From: Pedobacter zeae
GTDB lineage: Bacteria > Bacteroidota > Bacteroidia > Sphingobacteriales > Sphingobacteriaceae
DNA: 64,000 bases
Assembly (NCBI RefSeq): GCF_014196715.1
Contig: NZ_JACIEF010000002.1
Coordinates: 62,001 to 126,000 of the forward strand
Direction of reading: 5' to 3'
The notes under the pieces were generated by a model. It saw only the letters and a program-made list of their open reading frames with translations, made no database searches and was not told the origin of the DNA. This document shows, in pieces, positions 8,444-16,813 of the stretch (the stretch's first letter is position 1; every line of letters begins with the position of its first letter). Made by a program: the position numbers and the translations under genes.

Positions 8444-10021
8444 ATGAAAAATATACTATTCATATTGCTTATTTCGGTAACTATAATGGGTTGCAGAAAT
8501 AAAGAAGCGCAGGAGCAAACCGATGTGGTGCTGGTTGGGGCAGGAATAATGAGTGCAACACTGGGCTCAATGATCAAAACACTGGATCCAAAATTAAACA
8601 TCAACATTTATGAAAGATTAGACCTTGTTGCTGCTGAAAGCTCTGATGCGTGGAATAATGCCGGAACCGGCCATTCTGCGTTCTGCGAGCTCAATTATAC
8701 CCCTGAATTGCCAAACGGGCAAATTGAATTTAAAAAAGCAATTTCCATTAACGAGCAGTTCGAGGTTTCTAAACAGTTCTGGGCGTATATGGTTAGCGAG
8801 GGCAAGCTGCCGGCACCAAGCTCGTTTATAAACAATGTGCCACATATCAGTTTTGTGTGGGGCGATAAAAATGTACTTTACCTGAAAAAACGCTACAACG
8901 TTTTAAGTAAACAATTGCTTTTTAAAGGGATGAAGTATTCAGAAAACTACGATACGCTAGCCAAATGGATGCCTTTGGTAATGAAAGGCAGAAGCCGTAA
9001 ACAGAAAGTTGCTGCAACCTATATGTCAATCGGTACAGACGTTAATTTTGGCAGTTTAACCCGCGGCCTGATCTCCTCCTTAAAAAAAGAAAAAGGGGTT
9101 AAGGTAGCGTTGAATCATGAGGTGAAGAATCTTAAAAGAAATCCCGATGGCACCTGGTTGGTAACGGTTACCGATCTCAAGACTGGCAAAGATAAGTACA
9201 TCAGCGCAAAATTCGTTTTTATTGGCGCTGGGGGCGGGGCCTTAAGGCTGCTGCAGAAATCCAAAATACCCGAAGGAAAGGGTTTTGGCGGGTTTCCGGT
9301 GAGCGGAGAGTGGTTGGTTTGTAACAACCAGAAAATCGTAGAAAAGCATATCTCCAAGGTATATGGAAAAGCAGGAGTAGGGGCGCCACCCATGTCGGTT
9401 CCACATTTGGATACCAGGATCATAAATGGAAAAAAGGCACTGCTTTTCGGTCCCTACGCCGGGTTTTCTTCCAAATTTTTAAAACAGGGTTCTTACCTTG
9501 ACCTTACCCGGTCTATAACCCTGAAAAATATGTGGCCTATGCTGTCGACCGGGATGGATAATATACCCTTAACCAAATACCTGATAAGCCAGGTTACCCA
9601 GTCAGATGAAGACCGTTTAAAGGCGCTAAAAGAATATTTTCCTGAAGCTGAAGCCAAAGACTGGAAACTCGAAACCGCAGGGCAAAGGGTACAGATTATC
9701 AAAAAGGATAAAACTCATGGAGGTGTTCTTCAGTTCGGTACAGAGGTAGTGAGCGCACAGGATGGCAGTCTTGCAGCCCTTTTGGGTGCCTCGCCCGGGG
9801 CATCAACATCTGTCGACATTATGCTCACCTTGCTCAAACAATGCTTCCCGAAAGAGGTTGCCTCCAATGCCTGGCAACTGGGATTGCGCAAAATGATCCC
9901 ATCCTACGGTAAAATGCTTTCGCAGGATGTGGCGTTGGCCAACCAGGTAAGGTCTTCTAACAGCAAAACTTTAGGATTGAATTTTTTTGTGCTTGATCAT
10001 ACGTGGGAAACAGGCAAGTAG
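8444..10021 (+). CDS. mqo: Malate:quinone oxidoreductase with lipoprotein signal
   Basis: FAD-dependent enzyme passing electrons from L-malate to quinone and yielding oxaloacetate for the neighbouring PckA. It has the dinucleotide fold VVLVGAGIMSATLG near residue 27, the Mqo block ESSDAWNNAGTGHSA, and a second FAD contact FIGAGGGALRLL. At 525 aa it is slightly longer than classical Mqo because of an N-terminal hydrophobic stretch ending in a lipobox-like IMGC with Cys17. That suggests export and lipidation or at least membrane tethering, which is unusual for an enzyme usually bound on the cytoplasmic face. Last gene of the cassette. Confidence 0.93.
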   Translation: MKNILFILLISVTIMGCRNKEAQEQTDVVLVGAGIMSATLGSMIKTLDPKLNINIYERLDLVAAESSDAWNNAGTGHSAFCELNYTPELPNGQIEFKKAISINEQFEVSKQFWAYMVSEGKLPAPSSFINNVPHISFVWGDKNVLYLKKRYNVLSKQLLFKGMKYSENYDTLAKWMPLVMKGRSRKQKVAATYMSIGTDVNFGSLTRGLISSLKKEKGVKVALNHEVKNLKRNPDGTWLVTVTDLKTGKDKYISAKFVFIGAGGGALRLLQKSKIPEGKGFGGFPVSGEWLVCNNQKIVEKHISKVYGKAGVGAPPMSVPHLDTRIINGKKALLFGPYAGFSSKFLKQGSYLDLTRSITLKNMWPMLSTGMDNIPLTKYLISQVTQSDEDRLKALKEYFPEAEAKDWKLETAGQRVQIIKKDKTHGGVLQFGTEVVSAQDGSLAALLGASPGASTSVDIMLTLLKQCFPKEVASNAWQLGLRKMIPSYGKMLSQDVALANQVRSSNSKTLGLNFFVLDHTWETGK

Positions 10022-10164
10022 GGGCCGATTGATTTTGCATCATCATCATTTATCGGTATAGAAGGATAATTTTGGTTCTTATTTCTGGGTAAGGGAAACT
10101 AAAACGGGGGTTAGGTAGGGCTTGGTTAGAGAATTTTGATACCCGACGCGAGTGCCATCTGTGG

Positions 10165-10465
10165 GAATTTGGGGCAACAACCGATGCCCGCGCTATAAAT
10201 ACCACTGTGATGTTGCCCTATCAACTTGAAGAGCCGATTAAAGGTTCATGGGAGGAATTACTGGGTACATTGACCAAAACAAATGTCTATTTCTTTACCA
10301 AAGCCTTTAACCCCAATAACTTGGTCAAAGCACAGCGATTTGTAGGCTATGGACCAAAAGCAGTGTGAGTTTGTGCGATAAAGTGAATTTGGCAGCGTTA
10401 TATAATGCTTTTCTTTTCATTAAAGAAAGCCATGCACCAACGGCGCTTTGATTTGGGCGGGTAAC
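10165..10465 (+). pseudogene. Decayed 3' fragment of the erythromycin-esterase-family gene
   Basis: This stretch matches bases 622-924 almost base for base, including the stop codon and some downstream sequence. It lacks the 5' two-thirds of the gene, and a 1-bp deletion in the GGTACC/GGACC region near 10355 breaks the frame. It forms a direct repeat with the gene at 1-909, and the two copies bracket the kinase/regulator plus dicarboxylate cassette. The rest of 10022-10684 shows no coding signal that I can see. Confidence 0.9.
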
Positions 10466-10684
10466 GATTTACTTCCGAATCAAGTTAACTAACCGGAGAA
10501 AAACGTTTTCAAATTTGTATAATTCCGACTATATTGTATTTGATAAGATATAGCTCTCATATGGATTACCTAATCTTTCCTATTCAAATTCGGATGATTA
10601 TTCGACTTTTAGATATAAAATACTCGTTTCGATTAAGATTTACGGAGACATTTTGTTTTACTAAAAATATTAGTATATTTGATT

Positions 10685-11764
10685 ATGGCAGGTAGAAATC
10701 TGTTTAGGAAGCCGTTTGATGAAGGTACAGTTGTTAAATTAAAAATCTACACAGATTATCTTAAAGAGTGGGCACCAGTGTTTTTTTCCAAGAAAGAGCC
10801 TATATGGAAAACGGTTCAAATTTTTGATTTTTTTGCCGGGCAAGGAAAGGACTCTTTGAATAAACCTGGGAGTCCGCTTATTGCATTGAACGTTGTTAGG
10901 TCATTTGAGAAAGTGATTTTAAGCCGAGGTCTTACTGTGATTCTCCATTTTAATGAGTTAGAAGAAGACAATTACCTGTCTTTGAGAGATTGCTTAGCTG
11001 GTATAGAAGGGAATTTTATTATAAAAACTTACAACAGAGATTTTAAAAGTCTGTTTAATGAATATTATGAGTCAATGAAACATTCAGCTAACTTTCTTTT
11101 CTTAGATCAAAATGGAATTAAAGAAATTACTTCCGAGCTTTTTGTTAAAATCATTGCCCTTAAGCAAACAGATTTTTTGTTTTTTATCTCTTCATCATAT
11201 TTTAGAAGATTCGCAAATACTCCTGAATTTCAGAAACATTTTCCTTTTGATCCGGTTGAAATGCAGACTATAGATTACTACCACATTCACCGCAAGGTAT
11301 TGGCGCATTATAAATCACTTATTCCTAGGAATAAAGTTTATTATCTTGCACCTTTTTCAATCAAAAAAGAAAGAAATATATATGGCCTCATCTTTGGGAC
11401 GCGACACACCTTAGGTATTGAGAAGTTTCTTAGTGTTGCCTGGAAAAACGATCGTCTAAGGGGAGAGGCAAACTATGATATCGATAGTGAGCGGATCAAT
11501 GAACAAACTCCGAGTCTTTTTCCTGAATTCGATATCCCTAGTAAGCGAGAGTTTTTTGAAAAAAAACTTCGGCAGAGAATACTGGAAGGTGAAATCAAAA
11601 TGAGAAATCAAGCATACCTTTTCACATTGAACGAGGGTTTTTTACTTAAAGATGCAAATACAGTCTTAAGGAAAATGGTTGCAGAGAAAAAAATAAAATC
11701 TGTTATTGATTATATTTCCACAGATTTGCACAAAAATAGAAAAGACGTACCTATAATAATTTAA
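10685..11764 (+). CDS. tcmP: Three-Cys-motif partner protein, TcmP-like
   Basis: Protein of 359 aa related to the TcmP family, known from its pairing with three-Cys-motif (DUF5131) proteins and of unknown biochemical function. It shows FDFFAGQGKDS followed by GSPLIAL, resembling the DGFAGxG...GSPL pattern of the family and of nucleotide-binding Rossmann folds. A later FLDQNGIKE replaces the usual LDPFG. The ATG at 10685 is preferred over the TTG 6 bp upstream. It lies 3 bp before the DUF5131 gene, so the two are cotranscribed. More diverged than the second partner at 12526-13365. The family is recognised with fair certainty and no activity can be assigned. Confidence 0.78.
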   Translation: MAGRNLFRKPFDEGTVVKLKIYTDYLKEWAPVFFSKKEPIWKTVQIFDFFAGQGKDSLNKPGSPLIALNVVRSFEKVILSRGLTVILHFNELEEDNYLSLRDCLAGIEGNFIIKTYNRDFKSLFNEYYESMKHSANFLFLDQNGIKEITSELFVKIIALKQTDFLFFISSSYFRRFANTPEFQKHFPFDPVEMQTIDYYHIHRKVLAHYKSLIPRNKVYYLAPFSIKKERNIYGLIFGTRHTLGIEKFLSVAWKNDRLRGEANYDIDSERINEQTPSLFPEFDIPSKREFFEKKLRQRILEGEIKMRNQAYLFTLNEGFLLKDANTVLRKMVAEKKIKSVIDYISTDLHKNRKDVPIII

Positions 11765-11767
11765 TTT

Positions 11768-12529
11768 ATGGCACAATCAAATATTGAATGGACAGAATTA
11801 ACATGGAATCCGGTAACAGGCTGCAGCAAGATAAGCCCTGGCTGTAAGTTCTGCTATGCAGAATCTATGACTAGGCGTCTCACCGCAATGGGCGTAGAGA
11901 AGTACAAGGATGGGTTCAAAGTTCGCACCCACCCTGACACCTTGAACATTCCATACGGCTGGAAAAAATCCAAGGTTGTATTCGTGAATTCAATGAGTGA
12001 TCTCTTTCATCCTGAGGTTCCGATAGAATTCATCAAGGCGGTATTCGCTGTAATGAACAATACCCCTCAACATATTTATCAGGTGCTGACAAAGCGCTCG
12101 GAAAGGCTGGTAGAGCTTGCAGACCAACTGACTTGGACACGGAATATATGGATGGGTGTTTCAGTTGAAAATGAGGATTATACTTATCGTATCGATGATC
12201 TTTCCTTAACGCCAGCAAAGATCAAATTTCTCTCCATTGAACCTCTTATTGGGGCGGTGAGGACGTTAAATTTGAAGAATATAGACTGGGTAATCGTTGG
12301 AGGGGAATCAGGACATAAAGCTAGGCCATTGGAAAAGGAATGGATTGATTATGTCAAAGCCAGGTGCGATCAGGCTAATGTTGCTTTCTTCTTTAAACAA
12401 TGGGGAAAGTCAAAGTTCAACGCAAATCCAGATGATCCCACAATTGATGCCAACCATCCAAAACACGCCAAGGGCGGGTGTGAGCTTGATGGGAAAATAT
12501 TCAGGAAACTACCTGTTGTGGCCGCTTAA
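11768..12529 (+). CDS. DUF5131 / phage Gp37-Gp68 family three-Cys-motif protein
   Basis: Protein of 253 aa with the three-cysteine cluster CSKISPGCKFC (CX6CX2C, residues 19-29), a spacing that resembles but differs from the radical-SAM CX3CX2C motif. A 4Fe-4S cluster is plausible. Other family blocks are IEWTELTWNPVTGC, VFVNSMSDLFH, VLTKRSERL, WMGVSVEN, FLSIEPL and WVIVGGESG. The family occurs in phages and mobile islands and lacks a settled function. It is tightly linked to the upstream TcmP-like gene (3 bp) and converges with a second TcmP gene, overlapping it by 4 bp. Confidence 0.9.
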   Translation: MAQSNIEWTELTWNPVTGCSKISPGCKFCYAESMTRRLTAMGVEKYKDGFKVRTHPDTLNIPYGWKKSKVVFVNSMSDLFHPEVPIEFIKAVFAVMNNTPQHIYQVLTKRSERLVELADQLTWTRNIWMGVSVENEDYTYRIDDLSLTPAKIKFLSIEPLIGAVRTLNLKNIDWVIVGGESGHKARPLEKEWIDYVKARCDQANVAFFFKQWGKSKFNANPDDPTIDANHPKHAKGGCELDGKIFRKLPVVAA

Positions 12530-13365
12530 ATTTTTTTGTTATGCTTGTTCACCAAGTCGTTTGCGATCTTGATTGCACTCGCATTATTTGATGCGCAAAA
12601 AAAGTGGTACATCAGTGAATTGTTTCGGTTGACAATGACATAAGGATTAGAAACGAGTCCGAAAATAGTTTTGATTTTTTCGGTGTAGATTTCGAACAGT
12701 TTATTATTGGCTTTACTGGATTTAGTAATGATCGTTCTGGAGCCAAAAAGGTCAGTAACGATCTCTTCCTTGTAAATGCTTTTAGTAATCAAATCACGGT
12801 CGATTCCAAAGAACTTTTCCAGCCGCTTCCACCAGGCCTCTGAAATGTTCAAATCTTTCTTCAACAGCCGGTTTGCCCCAACACCTGTAGGACTTAGCAA
12901 CCACAGATCTACTCCAAGGCCTTTCAGGTTCTCGATTGAACTCCAGTCCAGATTCATTCCGAAGGGATCCAGAAATACAAGAGCCCTTCTCATCTTGTTC
13001 TTTCTTAAAAAGCCGGCGAGACGTTCCAGTACTACATTACAGTCTTCTGCAACTACAAAAACATTGTTAGATCTTTTACTCTTGACAGTTGCCTCAAGCC
13101 TTTGCTTCTTAGTTTCGTCCTTTTCTACGAAATAATAAATGTCGAAACTCCTGGGTGAACCAATATCTACAATCTTTTGTGCGGCACCTTCTATCACTTT
13201 ATAATCATCTTCGTTTCCGATCTTGATCTCCCCACTACCCGCAAAACCGTCGAAATAAGTAATGTGGAAAGGATATTTATTCATGATCGTTAGATATGCA
13301 AATGTGTACTTTTCCAGTATCTCAATTTTCGTTTCGGTCCAAGAACCGCCAAATTCGTTTTCCAT
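12526..13365 (-). CDS. tcmP: Three-Cys-motif partner protein TcmP
   Basis: A clear TcmP family protein of 279 aa: WTETKIEILEKY at the N-terminus, ITYFDGFAGSGEI (around 34-46), FVEKDE, and ALVFLDPFGMNLDW (around 128-141). The DGFAGSG and LDPFG blocks look like motifs I and IV of a SAM-type Rossmann methyltransferase (inference). It is transcribed toward the DUF5131 gene and the two stop regions overlap by 4 bp. The locus therefore holds one three-Cys protein between two dissimilar partners, and the pairing of partners cannot be decided from sequence alone. Confidence 0.9.
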   Translation of the reverse strand: MENEFGGSWTETKIEILEKYTFAYLTIMNKYPFHITYFDGFAGSGEIKIGNEDDYKVIEGAAQKIVDIGSPRSFDIYYFVEKDETKKQRLEATVKSKRSNNVFVVAEDCNVVLERLAGFLRKNKMRRALVFLDPFGMNLDWSSIENLKGLGVDLWLLSPTGVGANRLLKKDLNISEAWWKRLEKFFGIDRDLITKSIYKEEIVTDLFGSRTIITKSSKANNKLFEIYTEKIKTIFGLVSNPYVIVNRNNSLMYHFFCASNNASAIKIANDLVNKHNKKI

Positions 13366-13444
13366 GATGAGTGCGTTAGAGTTTGGATGAATTAAGGCTA
13401 CAATATAATCAGAATAATTTATTGGTCATAACAGATTTGACCGA

Positions 13445-13530
13445 CCCTACTATCTGTAGAGTTCCGCAGGAGTTCTACGGATTACTTAATGGAAAGGAGT
13501 CTCTGACTCAGTTGAGCTAAAATGAATCAC
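13445..13530. repeat. Interspersed repeat copy A
   Basis: Contains GAGTTCCGCAGGAGTTCTACG and ACTTAATGGAAAGGAGTCTC followed by TTGAGCTAAAATGA. Related copies lie at about 15519-15594 and 17656-17702. They separate the TcmP cassette, the DJ-1 module and the aldo-keto reductase/AraC module. An ORF of 74 codons starting inside it (13522) has no recognisable protein character. Confidence 0.7.
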
Positions 13531-13596
13531 CTTGCTGGCGCACGCGTGTGCATGTTTGCCAGACCAGAAGCGTTACAATTTTATGAAAATACAGCA

Positions 13597-13630
13597 ATAA
13601 AAAAGCCTCTAGCTTATTCGGCTAAAGGCT
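13597..13630 (-). terminator. Intrinsic terminator of the DJ-1/monooxygenase operon
   Basis: Inverted arms AGCCTCTAGC and GCTAAAGGCT enclose a 7-nt loop, with an A tract on the left that becomes the U tract of a minus-strand transcript. It lies about 130 bp past the monooxygenase stop. Confidence 0.65.
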
Positions 13631-13757
13631 TGATAATCGTTGTGTCACGAAGCTCCAAAATGTGCGATTTTGAGGATCTGCAAGCTATTCCGCATGCGCA
13701 AACCGTCCTTAGAACCTTTGGTATACTCAATACCCACGATTCCTGAGCGCGCGAGTT

Positions 13758-14057
13758 TTAGTCAAGTGGTGTGGTCAGGATCACTTCCCGTTTTTCCAGC
13801 AAGGGGACGATCTGGCCGATAACGATTCCCTGAAAGTGCGTCGAGCTGCGGTGTTCATTCAATGCTGCTTCGTCCGTATAGCCTTCAAACAAGATGATCG
13901 TATCGGGATCTGTAGTACTTTGATGTACCCGGTAAAACAGGTTCCCTTTTTCTTTACGGCTTTCTTCTGCTGCGGTTTTAAGAAGGGCCAGTACCTTTCC
14001 GGTCTGCCCTTCTTTAACCTGCCATTTGGCAAATACGTGTATGTTGCTCGTGTTCAT
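13758..14057 (-). CDS. Putative quinol monooxygenase (ABM domain)
   Basis: Small cytoplasmic protein of 99 aa with an antibiotic-biosynthesis-monooxygenase fold: HVFAKWQVKEGQTGKV at the N-terminus, FYRVHQSTTDP, and ILFEGYTDEAALNEHRSSTHF, the usual strand-helix pattern of dimeric cofactor-free monooxygenases such as YgiN. Its gene follows the DJ-1/PfpI gene by 3 bp, so both are made together. A role in quinone or electrophile stress is likely by family and neighbourhood. The substrate is unknown. Confidence 0.87.
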   Translation of the reverse strand: MNTSNIHVFAKWQVKEGQTGKVLALLKTAAEESRKEKGNLFYRVHQSTTDPDTIILFEGYTDEAALNEHRSSTHFQGIVIGQIVPLLEKREVILTTPLD

Positions 14058-14060
14058 GGA

Positions 14061-14741
14061 TTAAGCGGTTAGGGTTTCTAATATATCGATCATTTTTTCG
14101 CCAACGCCTTTGGCTGATGCCGGGTTCTGGCCGGTAACCAGGCGGCCGTCAGCAATGCTGTTGGCAGACCATGGGGCGGCAGCATGGAAGATGGCACCTT
14201 GTTGGGTCAATGCCGTTTGCAGGTCAAACGGAACATCGGGCCTGGCGTAATTGTCTTCTTCTTCCGTAGTAAATGAGGCGATGTTTTTGCCATTGATGAG
14301 GTAAGAGCCATCGCTCAGTTTAACGTTAAGCAGCGAAACCGGCCCGTGGCATACGGCACCAACAACTGCGCCCCGCTCGTAAGTTTCGGCGATCACTTTT
14401 TTCAATAATGGCGCTTCGGGCATATCCACCATCGGTGCTAAGCCACCGGGTACAAAAATGGCATCATAGCTTTTCAGGTCTGCGGTTTCGAGCTTTACCG
14501 CTTTTTGCATATCTGCCCAGCCCTTTCCTGTCAGGAATTTCAGGTTATCGGGATCATCAGCCAGGTTCAATGCATCCAGGTAGGGGGTGTCGCCGGTAAG
14601 GCTGGCAAAATCGATTTGATAACCAGCTTCACTGAAAACGGCATAAGGGTGCGCTACTTCAGGTAAAAAGGTTCCGGTTCTCCTGTTGTTGGGGCCGATG
14701 CTGTTTGCGTTAGATACGATGATTAAAATGTGCTTTTTCAT
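14061..14741 (-). CDS. DJ-1/PfpI (type 1 glutamine amidotransferase-like) protein
   Basis: Protein of 226 aa of the Hsp31/DJ-1 branch. A nucleophilic Cys lies in the elbow GAVCHGPVSLL, with FVPGGLAPMVD ahead of it and Glu-rich FTTEEEDNY behind. Relatives act as glyoxalase III or deglycase-like enzymes and chaperones in carbonyl stress. It is transcribed first in a two-gene unit with the monooxygenase and lies 106 bp downstream of a Crp/Fnr regulator in the same direction, which probably controls it (inference). Confidence 0.9.
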   Translation of the reverse strand: MKKHILIIVSNANSIGPNNRRTGTFLPEVAHPYAVFSEAGYQIDFASLTGDTPYLDALNLADDPDNLKFLTGKGWADMQKAVKLETADLKSYDAIFVPGGLAPMVDMPEAPLLKKVIAETYERGAVVGAVCHGPVSLLNVKLSDGSYLINGKNIASFTTEEEDNYARPDVPFDLQTALTQQGAIFHAAAPWSANSIADGRLVTGQNPASAKGVGEKMIDILETLTA

Positions 14742-14847
14742 GGCTGTAAGATTTTTGGTGAATGATTACAGTACAAATTTGCACCGAAAACAAGGGCCGG
14801 CGTGAGGAAACAGATCACTATTATCGTGTGATTTGGATCACACGGTT

Positions 14848-15411
14848 TTAACCGGCGTAAAGGCGGCTGAGGGTTTCGCGGCTGACGCCCAGGTATTCTG
14901 CAATCAATTTTTTGGGCACCTGCTGCAACAGGTCGGGATATAACCTGGCAAAAGCTTCATAGCGTTGCTGCGGCGTACTGGAAAGCAGCAGTTTGATCCG
15001 CTGTTGCTGCGCCACATAGCCGTTCGTAAGCTTCACGCGGAAAAAATGCTCCATCTGGTGCAACTCTTTCGACAATTGTTCGCGGGCATCCAGCGTAGCA
15101 TAAAACACCTCGCCCGCAACCAGGCACTCGATAAACATGGAAGCTTTGCCCTGTTTAAAAAAGGCTTCGTAATCAGACATCCACCAACCTGCTTTAGCAA
15201 ATTGGACAATGTATTCCTTACCCTGGTCATCAACATAAAAAACCCGGTAGATACCAGACAAGACCAGGTATTCGTATTTTACCTCGTCGCCTTCGTTAAC
15301 CAGGTATTGATGCTTCCGCACCTTTTTTAAGGTAAAAAAAGACTGCACCTGATCAAACTCCGCATCGGTTAATGGGGCGATCTCTTCGATATGTTGTCTC
15401 AACGGGGCCAT
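14848..15411 (-). CDS. Crp/Fnr-family transcriptional regulator
   Basis: 187 aa from the ATG at 15411. An in-frame upstream start at 15447 would add 12 basic residues and seems less likely. It has a cNMP-binding-like beta-roll (about 20-110) and a C-terminal HTH ending LIAEYLGVSRETLSRLYAG. The classical cyclic-nucleotide phosphate-binding Arg-Ala signature is not evident, as in many small Bacteroidota members of the family. It lies upstream of and codirectional with the DJ-1/quinol monooxygenase pair. Confidence 0.88.
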   Translation of the reverse strand: MAPLRQHIEEIAPLTDAEFDQVQSFFTLKKVRKHQYLVNEGDEVKYEYLVLSGIYRVFYVDDQGKEYIVQFAKAGWWMSDYEAFFKQGKASMFIECLVAGEVFYATLDAREQLSKELHQMEHFFRVKLTNGYVAQQQRIKLLLSSTPQQRYEAFARLYPDLLQQVPKKLIAEYLGVSRETLSRLYAG

Positions 15412-15518
15412 GTTTTTCTTTGAGCGAATATAAACAGACCTGCTCACTTTACAAAAACCCGAAATTCAATGCTTTTACCAGGAAACAATTAGGGTATGGA
15501 GCATTTCCCACTATCCGC

Positions 15519-15594
15519 CGAGTTCCGCAGAAGTTCTATGGATTAGTCAATAGAAAGCGTCTCTGACCCGGTGAAGACCAGGTTGAGTTAAAAC
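15519..15594. repeat. Interspersed repeat copy B
   Basis: GAGTTCCGCAGAAGTTCTATG, then GATTAGTCAATAGAAAG, GTCTCTGAC and TTGAGTTAAAA match copy A at 13445-13530 with a small insertion. It is the most diverged of the three copies. Confidence 0.6.
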
Positions 15595-15770
15595 TAGTCT
15601 TTGATAGACTGAAGTTAGGTATGCCTACCTGATGAATCTTTTTGAAATAGGATTTTCTTAGAAATGAACAGGAGAGAATTAATGGTAACTGGCTTATTGC
15701 CTCAAGGCTGGGTACCTTTATCTGGCAGGATAAAAAAAATGCTTGACCCCACTGAATTTTAATTTGTAAT

Positions 15771-15808
15771 TGAGCCGTGCAGGAAAGTTTTTTGAGCCGT
15801 GCAGGAAA
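15771..15808 (+). promoter_or_regulatory. Tandem 16-bp operator-like direct repeat
   Basis: TGAGCCGTGCAGGAAA occurs at 15771-15786 and again, identically, at 15793-15808. The 22-bp period, about two helical turns, is what an AraC-family activator would need. It ends about 21 bp before a -7-like CATCTTTG at 15830-15837 that precedes the aldo-keto reductase start. The AraC regulator is encoded directly downstream of that gene. Confidence 0.6.
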
Positions 15809-15841
15809 CCTCGCTAATCGCGGTTTGTGCATCTTTGTGTT

Positions 15842-16813
15842 ATGAAAAGCATAGAACAAATACATTTAGGCCAAAACGGCCCACTGGTGTCCAAGCTGGG
15901 GCTGGGCTGCATGCGCATGTCTTCAGTCTGGGGCGGACCAACTCCTGACGAAAAAGAAAGTATCGCCACAATCCAGCAAGCATTGGACCAGGGCATCAAC
16001 TTTTTGAACACCGGCGATTTTTATGGCGCCGGCCATAACGAAATGCTGGTTGGTAAAGCGATAGAAGGGAGGCGCGATGATGCGTTTATCAGCGTAAAAT
16101 TCGGCGCGATCTTTCATAATGGAGCCTGGTTGGGATTAGACCTGCGGCCCATAGCGATCAAGAATTTTATCAATTATTCGCTGACGCGTTTGGGTATAGA
16201 AACCATCGATCTGTATCAACCTTGTCGCATGGATGGCAGTGTACCGGTGGCCGATATCATCGGTACTGTAGCCGACCTGATCAAAGAAGGAAAAGTAAAG
16301 CACATTGGCGTATCGGAAATCAATGCAGCGCAATTGCGGGAAGCTAATGCGATTCATCCCATCAGCGCACTGGAGATCGGTTATTCATTGGCTGACCGTC
16401 AGATCGAAAATGAATTGTTACCCGCGGCAAAAGAATTGGGTATTTCGGTAGTTGCCTTTGCCAATACTGCGGAAGGTTTACTGACCGGTGAAATGAAAGC
16501 GCCACTACCTGCAGGTGATTATCATAGCCACTTTTCGCGCTTTCAGGGCGATAACCTCATCAGGAATTTAGAAAAGGTAGAGGTGTTAAAGCAGTTAGCG
16601 AAGGATAAGGGCGTAACACCAACCCAACTGGCCATTGCGTGGGTGAATGCCCAGGGCGAGCAGATCATGCCCCTGGTGAGCATGAGTAAACGTTCCAGGC
16701 TGCCGGAGAATATCGCGGCGATGGGCATCAGCTTTAGTGCGGAAGAGATTAAACTTTTAAATGATACCTTTGCAATCGGCGCTATTTTAGGCGGTACTTA
16801 CTTGCAACGATAA
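15842..16813 (+). CDS. Aldo/keto reductase
   Basis: NADPH-dependent oxidoreductase of the AKR superfamily, 323 aa from the ATG at 15842. A GTG 15 bp upstream lies inside the promoter and is rejected. A TIM-barrel pattern is visible: LGLGCMRM, the catalytic Tyr in GDFYG, the Lys in VKFG, IDLYQPCRMD, and a C-terminal cofactor patch. The stop overlaps the start of the AraC gene (TAATG), so both are coupled. It is probably induced by that regulator through the paired repeat upstream. The substrate is unknown. Confidence 0.9.
   Translation: MKSIEQIHLGQNGPLVSKLGLGCMRMSSVWGGPTPDEKESIATIQQALDQGINFLNTGDFYGAGHNEMLVGKAIEGRRDDAFISVKFGAIFHNGAWLGLDLRPIAIKNFINYSLTRLGIETIDLYQPCRMDGSVPVADIIGTVADLIKEGKVKHIGVSEINAAQLREANAIHPISALEIGYSLADRQIENELLPAAKELGISVVAFANTAEGLLTGEMKAPLPAGDYHSHFSRFQGDNLIRNLEKVEVLKQLAKDKGVTPTQLAIAWVNAQGEQIMPLVSMSKRSRLPENIAAMGISFSAEEIKLLNDTFAIGAILGGTYLQR

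Noticed and set aside
13522..13822. Two small plus-strand ORFs after the TcmP gene
   Set aside because: They run through an interspersed repeat and a terminator hairpin, and their translations have no protein-like pattern.
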